Shown here piece after piece: positions 49,309 to 60,341 of a stretch of 64,000 nt of DNA. How positions within the stretch are numbered: position 1 is the first letter of the stretch; each line of letters begins with the position of its first letter. The position numbers and the translations under genes were made by a program. Below the pieces are notes generated by a model. It saw nothing but the letters and a program-made list of their open reading frames with translations. It searched no databases and had not been told where the DNA came from. The stretch covers positions 1-64,000 of the forward strand of contig NZ_QVLR01000027.1 of assembly GCF_014822185.1 (NCBI RefSeq), given 5' to 3'. Source of the DNA: Azoarcus sp. Aa7 (GTDB taxonomy: Bacteria; Pseudomonadota; Gammaproteobacteria; Burkholderiales; Rhodocyclaceae).

Positions 49309-50937
49309 GTGATTCAATTCAAAGACGTCCCCGTCGCACGAAAGATCGGGTTGGTGCTGGGCCTCACGATGCTGCTGGTTGCCGTCGGCGTCGCATTCAT
49401 GATCTACGGCGAGCGCGAGCGGATGTATCGCGACCGCCTCACCGCCATTCAGGCGCTGGTGGAACAGGCGGTCACCGTCATCAACGAACAGGCGGCGCTG
49501 ACCGACGCCGGCACACTCACCGAAGAACAGGCGCGCCAGATCGCCGCAACGACCATCGGCAAGATGCGTTACGGCGATGGCGACTACTTCTGGATCCAGG
49601 ACAGCGACGCCCGGATGCTTGCGCATCCGATCAAGCCGGAGTTGAACGGCAAGGACCTGAGCGGCTTCAAGGACGCCGGCGGCCAGCACATCTTCGTGCG
49701 TTTTTCCGAGATCGGGCGGCAGGGCGGCGAACTCCACTACATGTGGCCCAAGCCGGGCTACACCGAGCCGCAACCCAAGATCTCGTACGTGAAGCGGGCC
49801 GCCCGCTGGGACTGGATCGTCGGCACGGGAGTCTATACGGACGACATCGAGACGGCGTTTCGTCGCGGGCTCGTCAGGAATGCCGGACTTCTGGCCGGGA
49901 TCTTCGCGCTCGCGCTCCTGCTCGCGACCGTGATCCTGCGGCGCTACGTCACGGGGCCGATCAGCCGGCTCGACGCAGTCATGGAGCAAGTCGCCCGCGA
50001 CGGCGATCTGACGGTGAACTACAGCTACGCGTCGAAGGACGAGATCGGCAGCATGTCGTCCGCCTTTCAGCGCTTGCTCGCGACGCTACGCGACAGCCTC
50101 GGCGCGATCCAGCGCGACGCGCAGGCCGTCGCGGCAACGTCCGAACGTCTGGCGATTGCGGCGCAGCAGGTGCGCTCGAGCACCGAGCAACAGAGCGAGT
50201 CCGCGTCGTCGATGAGCGCCGCGGTCGAGCAGATGACCGTCAGCATCGCGCACGTGGCCGACAGCACGCATGGCGTGCGGGAGCTCGGCGAGCGCAGCGT
50301 TGCGGAAGAGCACGACGGGGCGGTGCACACGGACCACCTGAGCGTCGAGCTCGGAAAGGTGCAAAGTGCCATCGAGGATGCGAACGGCACCCTCGATGAG
50401 TTCGTCGACGCGACCCAATTCATCGCCAACCTCACCCAGCAAGTGCGTGAGATTGCCGACCAGACAAACCTGCTCGCGCTCAATGCCGCGATCGAGGCGG
50501 CGCGGGCGGGGGAACAGGGCCGCGGTTTTGCGGTGGTCGCCGATGAAGTCCGGAAGCTCGCCGAAAAGTCGGGCCATACGGCCAACGAGATCAATGTACA
50601 CACGCAGCGCATCGCCACGCAGGGCGAAGCCGTCGAGAGCGCCATGAGCACGAGCCGCGAACGACTGGATGCAGCAAGGACGCTGATGAGCAAGGTTGCG
50701 GCGGTGCTCAACCACGCGGAGGCTTCGGCGCTCGACACGCGGACCGGACTCGCCGAGATCAGCAGTGCGATGGCCGAGCAGACCACGGTTACGACGGACA
50801 TCGCTAAGAACATCGAGTGCATCGCCCAAATGGCCGAAGAGAACACCGCCGCGGCCGGGCAGACCGCGGAGGCCGCAGAAGAGCTGCGCCAGGTGTCCGG
50901 CCAACTCAACACGACGGTCGAGAAGTTCCGCATCTGA
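49309..50937 (+). CDS. Methyl-accepting chemotaxis protein with Cache sensor domain
   Basis: The 542-residue receptor begins at GTG 49309 behind CAGGAGAG. It has a first helix (about 13-33), a periplasmic single Cache (sCache_2) domain with [37 protein letters not shown] and [12 protein letters not shown], a second helix, and HAMP. A signalling domain follows with [21 protein letters not shown]. sCache_2 receptors commonly sense short organic acids, and pyruvate or acetate is a plausible signal. Two palindromes upstream hint at specific transcriptional control. Confidence 0.94.
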   Translation: MIQFKDVPVARKIGLVLGLTMLLVAVGVAFMIYGERERMYRDRLTAIQALVEQAVTVINEQAALTDAGTLTEEQARQIAATTIGKMRYGDGDYFWIQDSDARMLAHPIKPELNGKDLSGFKDAGGQHIFVRFSEIGRQGGELHYMWPKPGYTEPQPKISYVKRAARWDWIVGTGVYTDDIETAFRRGLVRNAGLLAGIFALALLLATVILRRYVTGPISRLDAVMEQVARDGDLTVNYSYASKDEIGSMSSAFQRLLATLRDSLGAIQRDAQAVAATSERLAIAAQQVRSSTEQQSESASSMSAAVEQMTVSIAHVADSTHGVRELGERSVAEEHDGAVHTDHLSVELGKVQSAIEDANGTLDEFVDATQFIANLTQQVREIADQTNLLALNAAIEAARAGEQGRGFAVVADEVRKLAEKSGHTANEINVHTQRIATQGEAVESAMSTSRERLDAARTLMSKVAAVLNHAEASALDTRTGLAEISSAMAEQTTVTTDIAKNIECIAQMAEENTAAAGQTAEAAEELRQVSGQLNTTVEKFRI

Positions 50938-51130
50938 TCGACAGGCACGAGAGGCTGCGCCCGTGAATTTCCGCGGGGGAGAACTTCCCGGGGCCGACGT
51001 CTTGTCGTAGCTGGCGCGCGCGGACGGTGACCCCGAGGTTCATGGATCGACGCCCCGAGCGTCGCAGCGCCCCTTCGGCACGCCGCAAGGTAAGCCTGAG
51101 CTAACATGTCCCTTTTCGCCGGCCGCCGCC

Positions 51131-51730
51131 ATGAAGCCCGCACAACATCCGACCGCCTGTCGCAGCATCACCGCCCGCTCCATCCTGGGGGCCCTGCTCG
51201 CGGTGACCCTGCTGGGCACGCAGGCTCCGTCCGCGCAGGCGGATGCACCGCCGGCCGCCCTCTTGACCATCGCCGCGCTGGATGTTCCGCGCTACATGGG
51301 CACGTGGTACGAAATCGCCAAGTACCCGAATCGCTTCCAGCGCCACTGCACGGGGTTCACCCAGGCCGAATACGGGTTGCAGGACGACGGGCGGGTCCGG
51401 GTGGTCAACCGCTGCCGGACTGCCGACGGGCGGATGGACGAGGCGATCGGTACGGCCCGCCAGATCGGCGCGGCGACCTCGCCGCGGCTGGAAGTTCGCT
51501 TCGCCCCGGCATGGCTGTCCTTCATTCCCGCCGTTTGGGGTGACTACTGGGTGATCGACCTCGACGCGGACTACCGCCTCGCGGCGGTGAGCGAACCCGA
51601 ACGCGAGTATCTCTGGATCCTGTCGCGCACGCCGACGGTGGCTCCGCAAGCCCTGGAGGCGCTGCGCACCCGCCTTGCCGCCAGGGGCTTCGATCTATCG
51701 CGGCTGGAGATGACGCGTCAGCTGGACTGA
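51131..51730 (+). CDS. Lipocalin family protein (Blc-like)
   Basis: The 199-residue protein has a signal peptide (about 1-38, ending SAQA) and a bacterial lipocalin fold. It shows GTWYEIAKYPNRFQRHC (the conserved G-x-W motif), YGLQDDGRVRVVNRCR, and the second conserved block YWVIDLDADYRLAAVSEPEREYLWILSRTP. Bacterial lipocalins bind fatty acids or phospholipids at the outer membrane. There is no clear lipobox, so this one may be soluble in the periplasm. The 193 bases upstream hold no gene. Confidence 0.92.
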   Translation: MKPAQHPTACRSITARSILGALLAVTLLGTQAPSAQADAPPAALLTIAALDVPRYMGTWYEIAKYPNRFQRHCTGFTQAEYGLQDDGRVRVVNRCRTADGRMDEAIGTARQIGAATSPRLEVRFAPAWLSFIPAVWGDYWVIDLDADYRLAAVSEPEREYLWILSRTPTVAPQALEALRTRLAARGFDLSRLEMTRQLD

Positions 51731-51816
51731 ACGCCGCGCGAAACGATCAGGCGCAGGTGAGGGGCCGCTGGATCAGACCGGGACGCAATTCCGGGTGCCC
51801 TCCTGCCACCGTCCGT

Positions 51817-52236
51817 CTAGACCTTCCACGGATCGATCACCTCGATGCCGCAATCGACAAAGTCCTTCACGTTTCGCGTCGCCAGGCTCGCCCCACGGGA
51901 TCGCGCCGCCGCGGCGATCATCGCGTCGAACTGGCTGATGGGTTTGCCTGCGCTCCTCCGCGATGCCGCGATCTCCGCGTATGCATCGGCCGCATCGTTG
52001 TCGAAGCTCAGCACCTGCCCGGCGAGGTCTTCGTCGAAAATCGCCTGCGCCGCGGCCAGCAGCGCCTGCCTGCGTCCCCCCTCGGGCAATACCCGGACAC
52101 CGTAAAAAATCTCGGCTCGTGTCACGGTAGTCGTAAACAGCGCGGAGCGGGGTTGTGCGGCGAGCCATGACACAACGCCGGCATCCGGGACCGGGCGCAG
52201 CAGCTCCGACAGTACGTTGGTATCCAGGACGATCAT
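51817..52236 (-). CDS. PIN-domain toxin (FitB/VapC type)
   Basis: The 139-residue protein has the PIN RNase fold with the acidic tetrad: Asp5 in VLDTNVLSEL, Glu42 in TRAEIFYG, Asp104 in SQFDAMIAA and Asp125 in RNVKDF. Such toxins cleave RNA in a metal-dependent way. Its ATG shares one base with the antitoxin stop codon, the usual antitoxin-first arrangement. FitB-like sequence (VSWLAAQPRSALFTTTVTRAE) suggests the FitAB subfamily. Confidence 0.92.
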   Translation of the reverse strand: MIVLDTNVLSELLRPVPDAGVVSWLAAQPRSALFTTTVTRAEIFYGVRVLPEGGRRQALLAAAQAIFDEDLAGQVLSFDNDAADAYAEIAASRRSAGKPISQFDAMIAAAARSRGASLATRNVKDFVDCGIEVIDPWKV

Positions 52237-52481
52237 CAGCCCAAGTCCACCGGATCACGAATCGGTTCGCGGACCGGCAGGTCGAGGTCGACACCCCCCA
52301 GCGGTTCGATGCGGGCACGAATGGCCTCCACCAAGCTTCTGCCGCGAACGGGCTCGACCGACAGCGCACCGCGCAGAATGTCGCGGGCCTCGTCTTCCAT
52401 CGACCGGCCGTGCATGGCCGCCTGAACCCGCAGCCGCGCCTTGAGCTGATCGTCGATGTTTCGGATGGTCATGGTCGCCAT
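52236..52481 (-). CDS. FitA-type ribbon-helix-helix antitoxin
   Basis: The 81-residue protein begins MATMTIRNIDDQLKARLRVQAAMHGRSMEDEARDIL, a ribbon-helix-helix DNA-binding domain of the FitA type. A C-terminal peptide (residues 50-81) that would wrap the toxin follows. GGAGA lies eight bases before the ATG. It neutralises the PIN toxin and probably represses the shared promoter together with it. Confidence 0.92.
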   Translation of the reverse strand: MATMTIRNIDDQLKARLRVQAAMHGRSMEDEARDILRGALSVEPVRGRSLVEAIRARIEPLGGVDLDLPVREPIRDPVDLG

Positions 52482-52495
52482 GCAGCATCTCCATT

Positions 52496-52537
52496 AGTCA
52501 ATGCAATCATTTTAATCATTGACTTCAGACGCTACAA
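52496..52537 (-). promoter_or_regulatory. Promoter and operator of the FitAB-type module
   Basis: On the minus strand TTGTAG (52537-52532) and TAAAAT (52514-52509) form -35 and -10 boxes 17 bases apart. Inverted arms AGTCAATG (52496-52503) and CATTGACT (52517-52524) flank the -10 box. This is the expected layout for antitoxin-mediated autorepression. Confidence 0.6.
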
Positions 52538-52673
52538 CCTGACTTGAAACCGCGCAGATCAGTGCGTCAGGCGGTAGGCGAAGGGACAAACCTACGGGAG
52601 TGACGATGAACTTCCTTCAGAAATCCATGCGCCGGGGCGAGTTCAACCTTCAAGTCGCAAGTTTGTGATCCCC

Positions 52674-53966
52674 CTAATGCGGACTGCCGGCGGCTGGATG
52701 CATCGCCTGGCCCTTGCCCGATCCGCGCAGCAGGTCGTCGACGACGAATCGCCCGCCCGAGATCACCAGCTCGGGGTACTCGAGGCGCTTGAAGGCGTGC
52801 AGCGGATTGCCGCGCACGGCGACGAGATCGGCCGGGGCGCCGGGGACGAGCCGCCCGAGCGGGGCCATTCCCAAGTGTTCCCCGGCCTTGCCCGTGGCGG
52901 CCGACAGGACGGCCTCGGCGTTCAGCTTGCCGTGCGAGGCGTGCAACATGAGCTCCAGCTCGCGCGCGTTGATGCCCCAGGGCAGCTCGGTGTGGGCCAT
53001 GTCGGTGCCGTAGAGCAGCGTCCCGCCGCGCGCGACGAACTCGCGGGTATTGGCGAGGACGCCGCTGCACTGGGACTGCGTGTCGAGGGTGCCGACGATC
53101 CGCACGCCTGCGGTGACAGCCCGCGCGAGCATGTCCTCGGGCAGGGCTTCGCAGGGCATGTGCGCCCATTCGTCGACACCGGCGTCGAGCGCGAGGCGGG
53201 CACCGGTCGCGTTGCTGAGATGCGCAGACACCTTGCGGCCGCGGTCATGCGCCCCGCGGACGATCGCCTTCAGCACATCGGGCGCGAGCAGCGGCCACGG
53301 GGACGGCACACGGGCTGCGTGCTTGCTCCACGGGGCGCCCGGGGAGCCCCCGGGTTCGAGCGCGATCTTGACCACGGATGCGCCCGCATCGACGAGGTGG
53401 TTCACGACCTCGCGCGCCTGTGCGACATCCGTCACTTCGACCGCGAGAGCGGCGGCGTCACCATGGCCGTGGCCCCCTCCCCCGCCCCACACCGGCAGCG
53501 GATAGCCTTGCGGCGCCGTGAGGATCGGGCCGGCGGCGAGCTGCCGCAGGCTGCCGTCGCCACCACCAAGCGGCCGCGCGGGGCCGGTGAGGTCGCGCAC
53601 CGTGGTCGTTCCGTGGCGCAGCACCGTCGCGGGCGGGACACCCTGGACGGCGACGTGCCCGTGCAGGTCGATGAAGCCGGGAAGCAGGGTCGCGCCGGCG
53701 AGGACATGGCGGCGGGCGGCCGGCAGCGTCGCGGCCGGGCCAACCGCGGTGATCACCGCACCCCGCACGGCGACACCATGGCCTTCGCGCATCGTGTAGC
53801 CGTCGAAGACGCGGTCCGGGAGCAGGACGTACTCATCGGTGGCAGGCGTCGCGCCACCGCCGGCCTGCTCCGCCCGGGCGGGGGCGGGAAGTCCGCCGAT
53901 CAGTGTCAGGGCGGCCAGGGCCGGCGCAGTCCGCGTAAGGACGACACGTAAGACTGGGGTGCGCAT
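52674..53966 (-). CDS. Secreted amidohydrolase family protein
   Basis: The 430-residue protein has a signal peptide (about 1-32, ending ARAE) and an imidazolonepropionase-like amidohydrolase fold. Metal-ligand motifs are visible: GFIDLHGHVAV, the lysine in VVKIALEP, KVSAHLSNATG, DEWAHMPCEAL and LYGTDMAHTELPWG. It hydrolyses an amide or related bond outside the cytoplasm; the substrate is unknown. GGAGGCGAG precedes the ATG at 53966. It is divergent from the ABC exporter genes. Confidence 0.88.
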   Translation of the reverse strand: MRTPVLRVVLTRTAPALAALTLIGGLPAPARAEQAGGGATPATDEYVLLPDRVFDGYTMREGHGVAVRGAVITAVGPAATLPAARRHVLAGATLLPGFIDLHGHVAVQGVPPATVLRHGTTTVRDLTGPARPLGGGDGSLRQLAAGPILTAPQGYPLPVWGGGGGHGHGDAAALAVEVTDVAQAREVVNHLVDAGASVVKIALEPGGSPGAPWSKHAARVPSPWPLLAPDVLKAIVRGAHDRGRKVSAHLSNATGARLALDAGVDEWAHMPCEALPEDMLARAVTAGVRIVGTLDTQSQCSGVLANTREFVARGGTLLYGTDMAHTELPWGINARELELMLHASHGKLNAEAVLSAATGKAGEHLGMAPLGRLVPGAPADLVAVRGNPLHAFKRLEYPELVISGGRFVVDDLLRGSGKGQAMHPAAGSPH

Positions 53967-54167
53967 GATCTCGCCTCCGCAATGGTGCGTGTTTCCATAT
54001 ATAGCCCATCGCGGCGCGTCGGCCCGGGCAACGACGGGCACCACCGGATTGCATGTCGCATCGACGGCCCGGGCATGCCGCGCCCGGGCACCGTGCGTGC
54101 GTTCGTTCGCGCGCTTTCCGCGGTCACCCGCGCTATGCTTCCGGCGTAGCCACAGAGGACATCGTGC

Positions 54168-54902
<735 letters not shown>

Positions 54903-54904
54903 CG

Positions 54905-57268
54905 ATGCGCGCGATCGACCGCAAGCTGTGGCGCGACCTGTGGCACATGCGCGGACAGGCTATCGCGATCGCGCTGGTGGTGATGTGCGGCGTGGGCACC
55001 TACGTGATGTTCCTGTCCACGCTCGGGGCGCTGCGCGTGACGCAGGAGGACTATTACCGCGAGTACCGCTTCGCCGAGGTGTTCGCGACACTGAAGCGCG
55101 CGCCGGAGTCGCTGCGCGCGCGCCTGGCGGCGATTCCCGGCGTCGAGCGCGCGGAGACGCGCGTGGTCGAGCCGGTGCGGCTCGACATGCCGGACTTCCC
55201 CGAGCCGGTGAGCGCGCGCATGGTGTCGCTCGCGGACGATGCGCCGCACGGCCTCAACGGCCTGCACCTGCGCGCGGGGCGGCTGCCGCTGCCGGGGCGG
55301 GCGGACGAGGTGGTCGTGAGCACGCCGTTCGCGAAGGCGCACGCGCTGCACCCGGGCAGCCGCTTCCACGCGATCCTGAACGGTCGGCAGCAGGCGCTGA
55401 CGGTGGTCGGCACGGCGCTGTCGCCGGAGTTCGTGCAGCAGCTGCGGCCCGGCTCGGCCTTTCCGGACCCGAAGCGCTACGGCGTGATGTGGATGGGGCG
55501 CGAGGCGCTCGGGCAGGCCTACGACCTCGACGGCGCGTTCAACGACCTGGCGCTGAGCCTGCGGCCCGGTGCCGACGCCGCGGACGTGATCGACCGCGTC
55601 GATGCGCTGATCACGCCCTTCGGCGGGCTGGGGGCCTACGCGCGCAAGGACCAGCTCTCGCACCGCTTCCTGAACCAGGAGCTGGATCAGCTAGGCACGC
55701 TGGCGACACTGTTCCCGACGATGTTCATGGGTGTGGCGGCCTTCCTGCTGAACGTCGTGATCAGCCGGCTGGTGACGATGCAGCGCGAGCAGATCGCGAC
55801 GCTCAAGGCCTTCGGCTACGGCAACGGCGCAGTGACGGCGCACTACCTGAAGCTCGTCGCGGTGATCGCGGGCAGCGGCATCCTCGGCGGCACGGCGCTG
55901 GGCGCGTGGCTGGGGCACGCGCTGTCGGGGATCTACATGGAGCTCTACTACTTCCCGTGGCTGCGCTTCAGCCTGCAGCCCATGACGGTCGTCGAGGCCG
56001 CGGGCGCGAGCCTCGCCGCGGCGGGCGCGGGGACGATCGTCGCGGTGTGGCGCGCGGCGAGCCTGAAGCCGGCGCAGGCGATGCGCCCCGAACCGCCGCC
56101 GCGCTACCGCGAGACGCTGGTCGAGAAGCTGGGGCTGAAGCGCTGGCTGTCGCAGCCCACGCGGATGATCCTGCGCCACATCTGGCGCAAGCCGCTGAAG
56201 TCGGCGCTGACGGTGCTGGGGATCGCGCTCGCGTGCGGGATCATCCTCACCGGCCTGTTCCAGCGCGACACCGTCGGCTACATGATGAACGTGCATTACG
56301 GCATGGCGCAGCGCGAGGACCTGTCGGTCGCGTTCACGGAACCGACGGCCTACCGCGCGCGCTTCGACCTCTTCGGCCTGCCCGGAATCGAGCACGTCGA
56401 GGCGTTCCGCGCGGTGCCGGTGCGGCTGCGTCACGGCCATCTCGAATATCGCACCAGCATCCGCGGCATCGAACCGGACGGCGACCTGCAGCGCCTGCTC
56501 GACACGGCGCTGCGGCCGGTCGCGCTGCCCTCCGAGGGCATCCTGCTCACGGACCATCTCGGCAAGATGCTGGACGTGCGCACGGGCGACCGCATCGTCG
56601 TCGAGGTGCTGGAAGGCAACCGGCCGCTACGCGAGACGATCGTCGCCGGGCTGGTGAAGGAATACCTCGGCGTGTCGGCCTACATGGATCTGGCGGCGCT
56701 GAACCGCTTCATGCACGAGGGGCCGACAATCTCGGGCGCGTGGCTCGCCGTCGATCACGCGCAACTGCGGGGGCTGTACGCGCGGCTCAAGGCGCTGCCG
56801 CGCGTCGCCGGCGTGGCCGAGCGCGTGCAGGAGATCCGCAACTTCAACCGCCTGATGGACGAGACGATGCTGTTCTTCACCTACGTGTCGACGGTGTTCG
56901 CCGTGATCATCGCCTTCGGCGTCATCTACAACAGCGCACGCATCGCGCTGACCGAGCGCGGGCGCGAGCTTGCCAGCCTGCGGGTGCTGGGTTTCACGCG
57001 CGGCGAGATCGGCTACATCCTGCTCGGCGAGCTGGGCATCCTGACGCTGGTCGCGATCCCGCTCGGGCTGTGGCTGGGCGAGGGGATGTGCTACTACATC
57101 GCGCACACGATGCAGACGGATCTCTTCCGCGTGCCGGTCGTGCTGGTGCCGCAGACCTACGCCTTCGCGGTCGCGGTCGTGCTGATTTCGGCGGTGCTGT
57201 CGGGCCTGGCGGTGCGCCGCCGCCTCGACCGGCTCGACCTCATCGCGGTATTGAAGACAGCGGAGTGA
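54905..57268 (+). CDS. ABC transporter permease, FtsX/MacB-like
   Basis: The 787-residue membrane protein has two FtsX-type halves. A first helix (about 17-37) is followed by a large periplasmic domain, and three helices lie around 275-400 (ATLFPTMFMGVAAFLLNVVISRLV). A second anchored region at about 435-460 is followed by another periplasmic domain and C-terminal helices with TERGRELASLRVLGFTRGEIG, a standard FtsX motif. With the ATPase and HlyD-like protein it would extrude a lipid, peptide or drug; the cargo is unknown. Confidence 0.92.
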   Translation: MRAIDRKLWRDLWHMRGQAIAIALVVMCGVGTYVMFLSTLGALRVTQEDYYREYRFAEVFATLKRAPESLRARLAAIPGVERAETRVVEPVRLDMPDFPEPVSARMVSLADDAPHGLNGLHLRAGRLPLPGRADEVVVSTPFAKAHALHPGSRFHAILNGRQQALTVVGTALSPEFVQQLRPGSAFPDPKRYGVMWMGREALGQAYDLDGAFNDLALSLRPGADAADVIDRVDALITPFGGLGAYARKDQLSHRFLNQELDQLGTLATLFPTMFMGVAAFLLNVVISRLVTMQREQIATLKAFGYGNGAVTAHYLKLVAVIAGSGILGGTALGAWLGHALSGIYMELYYFPWLRFSLQPMTVVEAAGASLAAAGAGTIVAVWRAASLKPAQAMRPEPPPRYRETLVEKLGLKRWLSQPTRMILRHIWRKPLKSALTVLGIALACGIILTGLFQRDTVGYMMNVHYGMAQREDLSVAFTEPTAYRARFDLFGLPGIEHVEAFRAVPVRLRHGHLEYRTSIRGIEPDGDLQRLLDTALRPVALPSEGILLTDHLGKMLDVRTGDRIVVEVLEGNRPLRETIVAGLVKEYLGVSAYMDLAALNRFMHEGPTISGAWLAVDHAQLRGLYARLKALPRVAGVAERVQEIRNFNRLMDETMLFFTYVSTVFAVIIAFGVIYNSARIALTERGRELASLRVLGFTRGEIGYILLGELGILTLVAIPLGLWLGEGMCYYIAHTMQTDLFRVPVVLVPQTYAFAVAVVLISAVLSGLAVRRRLDRLDLIAVLKTAE

Positions 57269-57272
57269 TGAC

Positions 57273-58469
<1,197 letters not shown>

Positions 58470-58540
58470 TGCCTCGTCTACGCCACGGCCCGACACGTGA
58501 CGCCCCGTTCTCGCAGGGCAATCCACGAATTCCGGCGCCG

Positions 58541-58594
58541 GAATCCGCCCTGCCGCCGCGTGGCGGGATTCGCTGCGCTACTCCCGCCCTACGA
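58541..58594. repeat. Intergenic palindromic repeat, partial copy D
   Basis: Only the right part of the element is clear: CGCGTGGCGGGATTCGCTGC followed by CTCCCGCCCTACG. This matches copies C, E and F. The left GTAGGGCGG end appears lost. It lies between the exporter operon and mazEF. Confidence 0.7.
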
Positions 58595-58667
58595 TTCCGA
58601 CCAATCATCAACGATACCCACAGGTGACACCAAGGCGACTGCATTCATGCGATCGCCGCGCGCGTTC

Positions 58668-58712
58668 TTGTGACGATGGCACCGGATGTTTATACTTAGT
58701 TTAAACATCCGG
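58668..58712 (+). promoter_or_regulatory. mazEF promoter with overlapping operator
   Basis: TTGTGA (58668-58673) and TATACT (58691-58696) are 17 bases apart. An 11-base inverted repeat, CCGGATGTTTA (58682-58692) and TAAACATCCGG (58702-58712), overlaps the -10 box and ends in the ribosome-binding GGAG. Binding by the antitoxin would block transcription. Confidence 0.7.
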
Positions 58713-58724
58713 AGTACTTCGACC

Positions 58725-58976
58725 ATGACCGAAGCCATCCTCGCCATCAAGCATTGGGGCAACAGCCTCGGCGTGCGCCTGCCCGCGGCCGTGGCACGCG
58801 AGGCTCGGCTGGATGCCGATCAACAGGTGCGGATCACGGTCGAGGATGGTCGCGTCGTCATCACCCCGCTCGTGCAGGAGAACCTGAGCCTCGAGCAGCG
58901 GCTCGCGCGTTTCGACCCGCAGCGCCACGGCGGCGAGGCAATGGCCAGCCCGGCGGTGGGAGCCGAGCAGTGGTAA
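58725..58976 (+). CDS. mazE: MazE-type AbrB-fold antitoxin
   Basis: The 83-residue protein has an N-terminal SpoVT/AbrB swapped-hairpin domain (AIKHWGNSLGVRLPAAVAREA, then DQQVRITVEDGRVVITPL) and an acidic C-terminal tail that would bind the toxin. The chosen ATG at 58725 follows GGAG at 58711-58714; an upstream in-frame ATG at 58686 would read through the promoter/operator. Its stop overlaps the mazF start. Confidence 0.9.
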   Translation: MTEAILAIKHWGNSLGVRLPAAVAREARLDADQQVRITVEDGRVVITPLVQENLSLEQRLARFDPQRHGGEAMASPAVGAEQW

Positions 58977-59353
58977 GCACGCGGGGCAAGGCGGCGTGGG
59001 CACCGGACCGGCAGGACATCATCTGGATCGACTGCAATCCTCAGGCCGGCCGCGAGATGCGGGACCGGCACCCCTTTCTCGTCCTGTCGCCACGCGCGTT
59101 CAACGAACGCACTTCGCTCGTCATCGGCCTGCCGATGACCACGGCCGAATACAACGCCGACAATCCGTTTGCGATCGCCGCCGGCAGCGCGGGCGGGCGC
59201 CGCGCCGGAAAGACCAGCTATGTGCTGTGCCACCAGCCGAAATCCTTCGACTGGCGAGTGCGCGAGGCCGCGGCGCACCCGATGAAGCGCCTGCCGGACG
59301 AACTCTTCGCCGAGGCGTGCGCGGTGTTGAACCAGATCGTGCGCCTCGCGTGA
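58970..59353 (+). CDS. mazF: MazF-type endoribonuclease toxin
   Basis: The 127-residue protein matches the MazF/PemK fold: APDRQDIIWIDCNPQAGREMRDRHPFLVLSPRAFN, GLPMTTAEYNADNPFAI, and SYVLCHQPKSFDWRVR, with the conserved Arg of the RHPF block and the loop before PKSFDWR. It cleaves single-stranded RNA at specific sequences. The GTG at 58970 overlaps the mazE stop by seven bases, supporting coupled translation. It converges on the tetR gene. Confidence 0.92.
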   Translation: MVSTRGKAAWAPDRQDIIWIDCNPQAGREMRDRHPFLVLSPRAFNERTSLVIGLPMTTAEYNADNPFAIAAGSAGGRRAGKTSYVLCHQPKSFDWRVREAAAHPMKRLPDELFAEACAVLNQIVRLA

Positions 59354-59374
59354 CTCCGACGCTCAAGCCGGCCT

Positions 59375-60058
59375 TCAGGTGGTTTCGCGCACCAGCGTCT
59401 CGGTGTTCTTCGGGATCTTGGCCATCGCCGTCTTGCCCTTGGCGGTGAGGAAGGGCTCGACGAGGAGCAGCAGGCCTTCCTCGACGTACTCCGCGAGGCT
59501 GTAGCGGTCGCAGAAGGCCCAGTATTTCAGCGCCCAGGCGTGTGCGAAATTGACGATCTGGTAGCACAGGAGATACTCGTTGACCGGCCGCATGAAGCCG
59601 CCGGCGGTGCACGCACGGATCGACTTCTCGATCATGCGGTTGGTGCGCGTCTCGCCGTCCTTGATCAGCACACGCCGGTCCGCGCGCAGGGATTTGGTCG
59701 AGCGGTAGGCGAGCACCGTCGCGTCGCGCTGGGCGTCGACGACCGCGCAGTAGGCCCACACCGCGCGGCACAGGCGTTCGACGGGATGCGTCAGGCCTTC
59801 GATCTGGCGCGGAATGTCCTGTTCATAGGTGTCGAGCACGTTCTTGAGCGTCAGGAACAGGATGTCGTCCTTGTCGCCGAAGTACTGATAGATCAGGCCG
59901 GTGCTGACCTTGGCTTCGCGGGCAATCTGCAGAATCGTCGTCGTGTAGTAGCCCTGCTCGGAAAAGAGCTTTGTGGCCGCACTGATGATCTGGTGACGGC
60001 GCTCCTCGACCAGCTTGGGGTCCGTCACGACGCTTTTGACGCTTTCTGCTGAACTCAT
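59375..60058 (-). CDS. TetR family transcriptional regulator
   Basis: The 227-residue protein has an N-terminal helix-turn-helix (HQIISAATKLFSEQGYYTTTILQIAREAKVSTGLIYQYFGDKDDIL, about 22-66) and a helical ligand domain. GAGGG eight bases upstream supports the ATG at 60058. It sits beside a crotonase/dehydrogenase/CoA-ligase cluster on the same strand and probably responds to a CoA thioester intermediate, as related TetR regulators of aromatic CoA pathways do. Palindromes of the TGAAYGRTCRWTCA type upstream of the cluster's genes are candidate targets. Confidence 0.9.
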   Translation of the reverse strand: MSSAESVKSVVTDPKLVEERRHQIISAATKLFSEQGYYTTTILQIAREAKVSTGLIYQYFGDKDDILFLTLKNVLDTYEQDIPRQIEGLTHPVERLCRAVWAYCAVVDAQRDATVLAYRSTKSLRADRRVLIKDGETRTNRMIEKSIRACTAGGFMRPVNEYLLCYQIVNFAHAWALKYWAFCDRYSLAEYVEEGLLLLVEPFLTAKGKTAMAKIPKNTETLVRETT

Positions 60059-60170
60059 GTCCATTCCCTCGGGTGAACCATTGCCACAACTTTCCGGCAT
60101 CGGGCCGGACGCCGTATTGTGCCACCGGTGCAGCCGGGTTTCCGCCTCCCAAGCTCGCGGGCGAACTACC

Positions 60171-60266
60171 GTAGGGCGGAAGGAGCGCTGCGTATCCCGC
60201 CAATCCGCCCGCCGAAGCGCGTCCCAACGCCGCGTGGCGGGATGCGCTTCGCTCCTCCCGCCCTAC
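60171..60266. repeat. Intergenic palindromic repeat, copy E
   Basis: The complete element starts GTAGGGCGGAAGGAGCGC and ends GCTCCTCCCGCCCTAC, with internal GTATCCCGCC and CGCGTGGCGGGATGCGCTTC blocks. It lies in the 283-base gap between the tetR start and the first crotonase stop; the rest of this gap holds no gene. Confidence 0.85.
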
Positions 60267-60341
60267 GAATCCATTCCTTGATCAAAGAGCGGAGATACCT
60301 GAGACGACGATTCCATGCATTCGACCATCCTGTTCCGGGCA

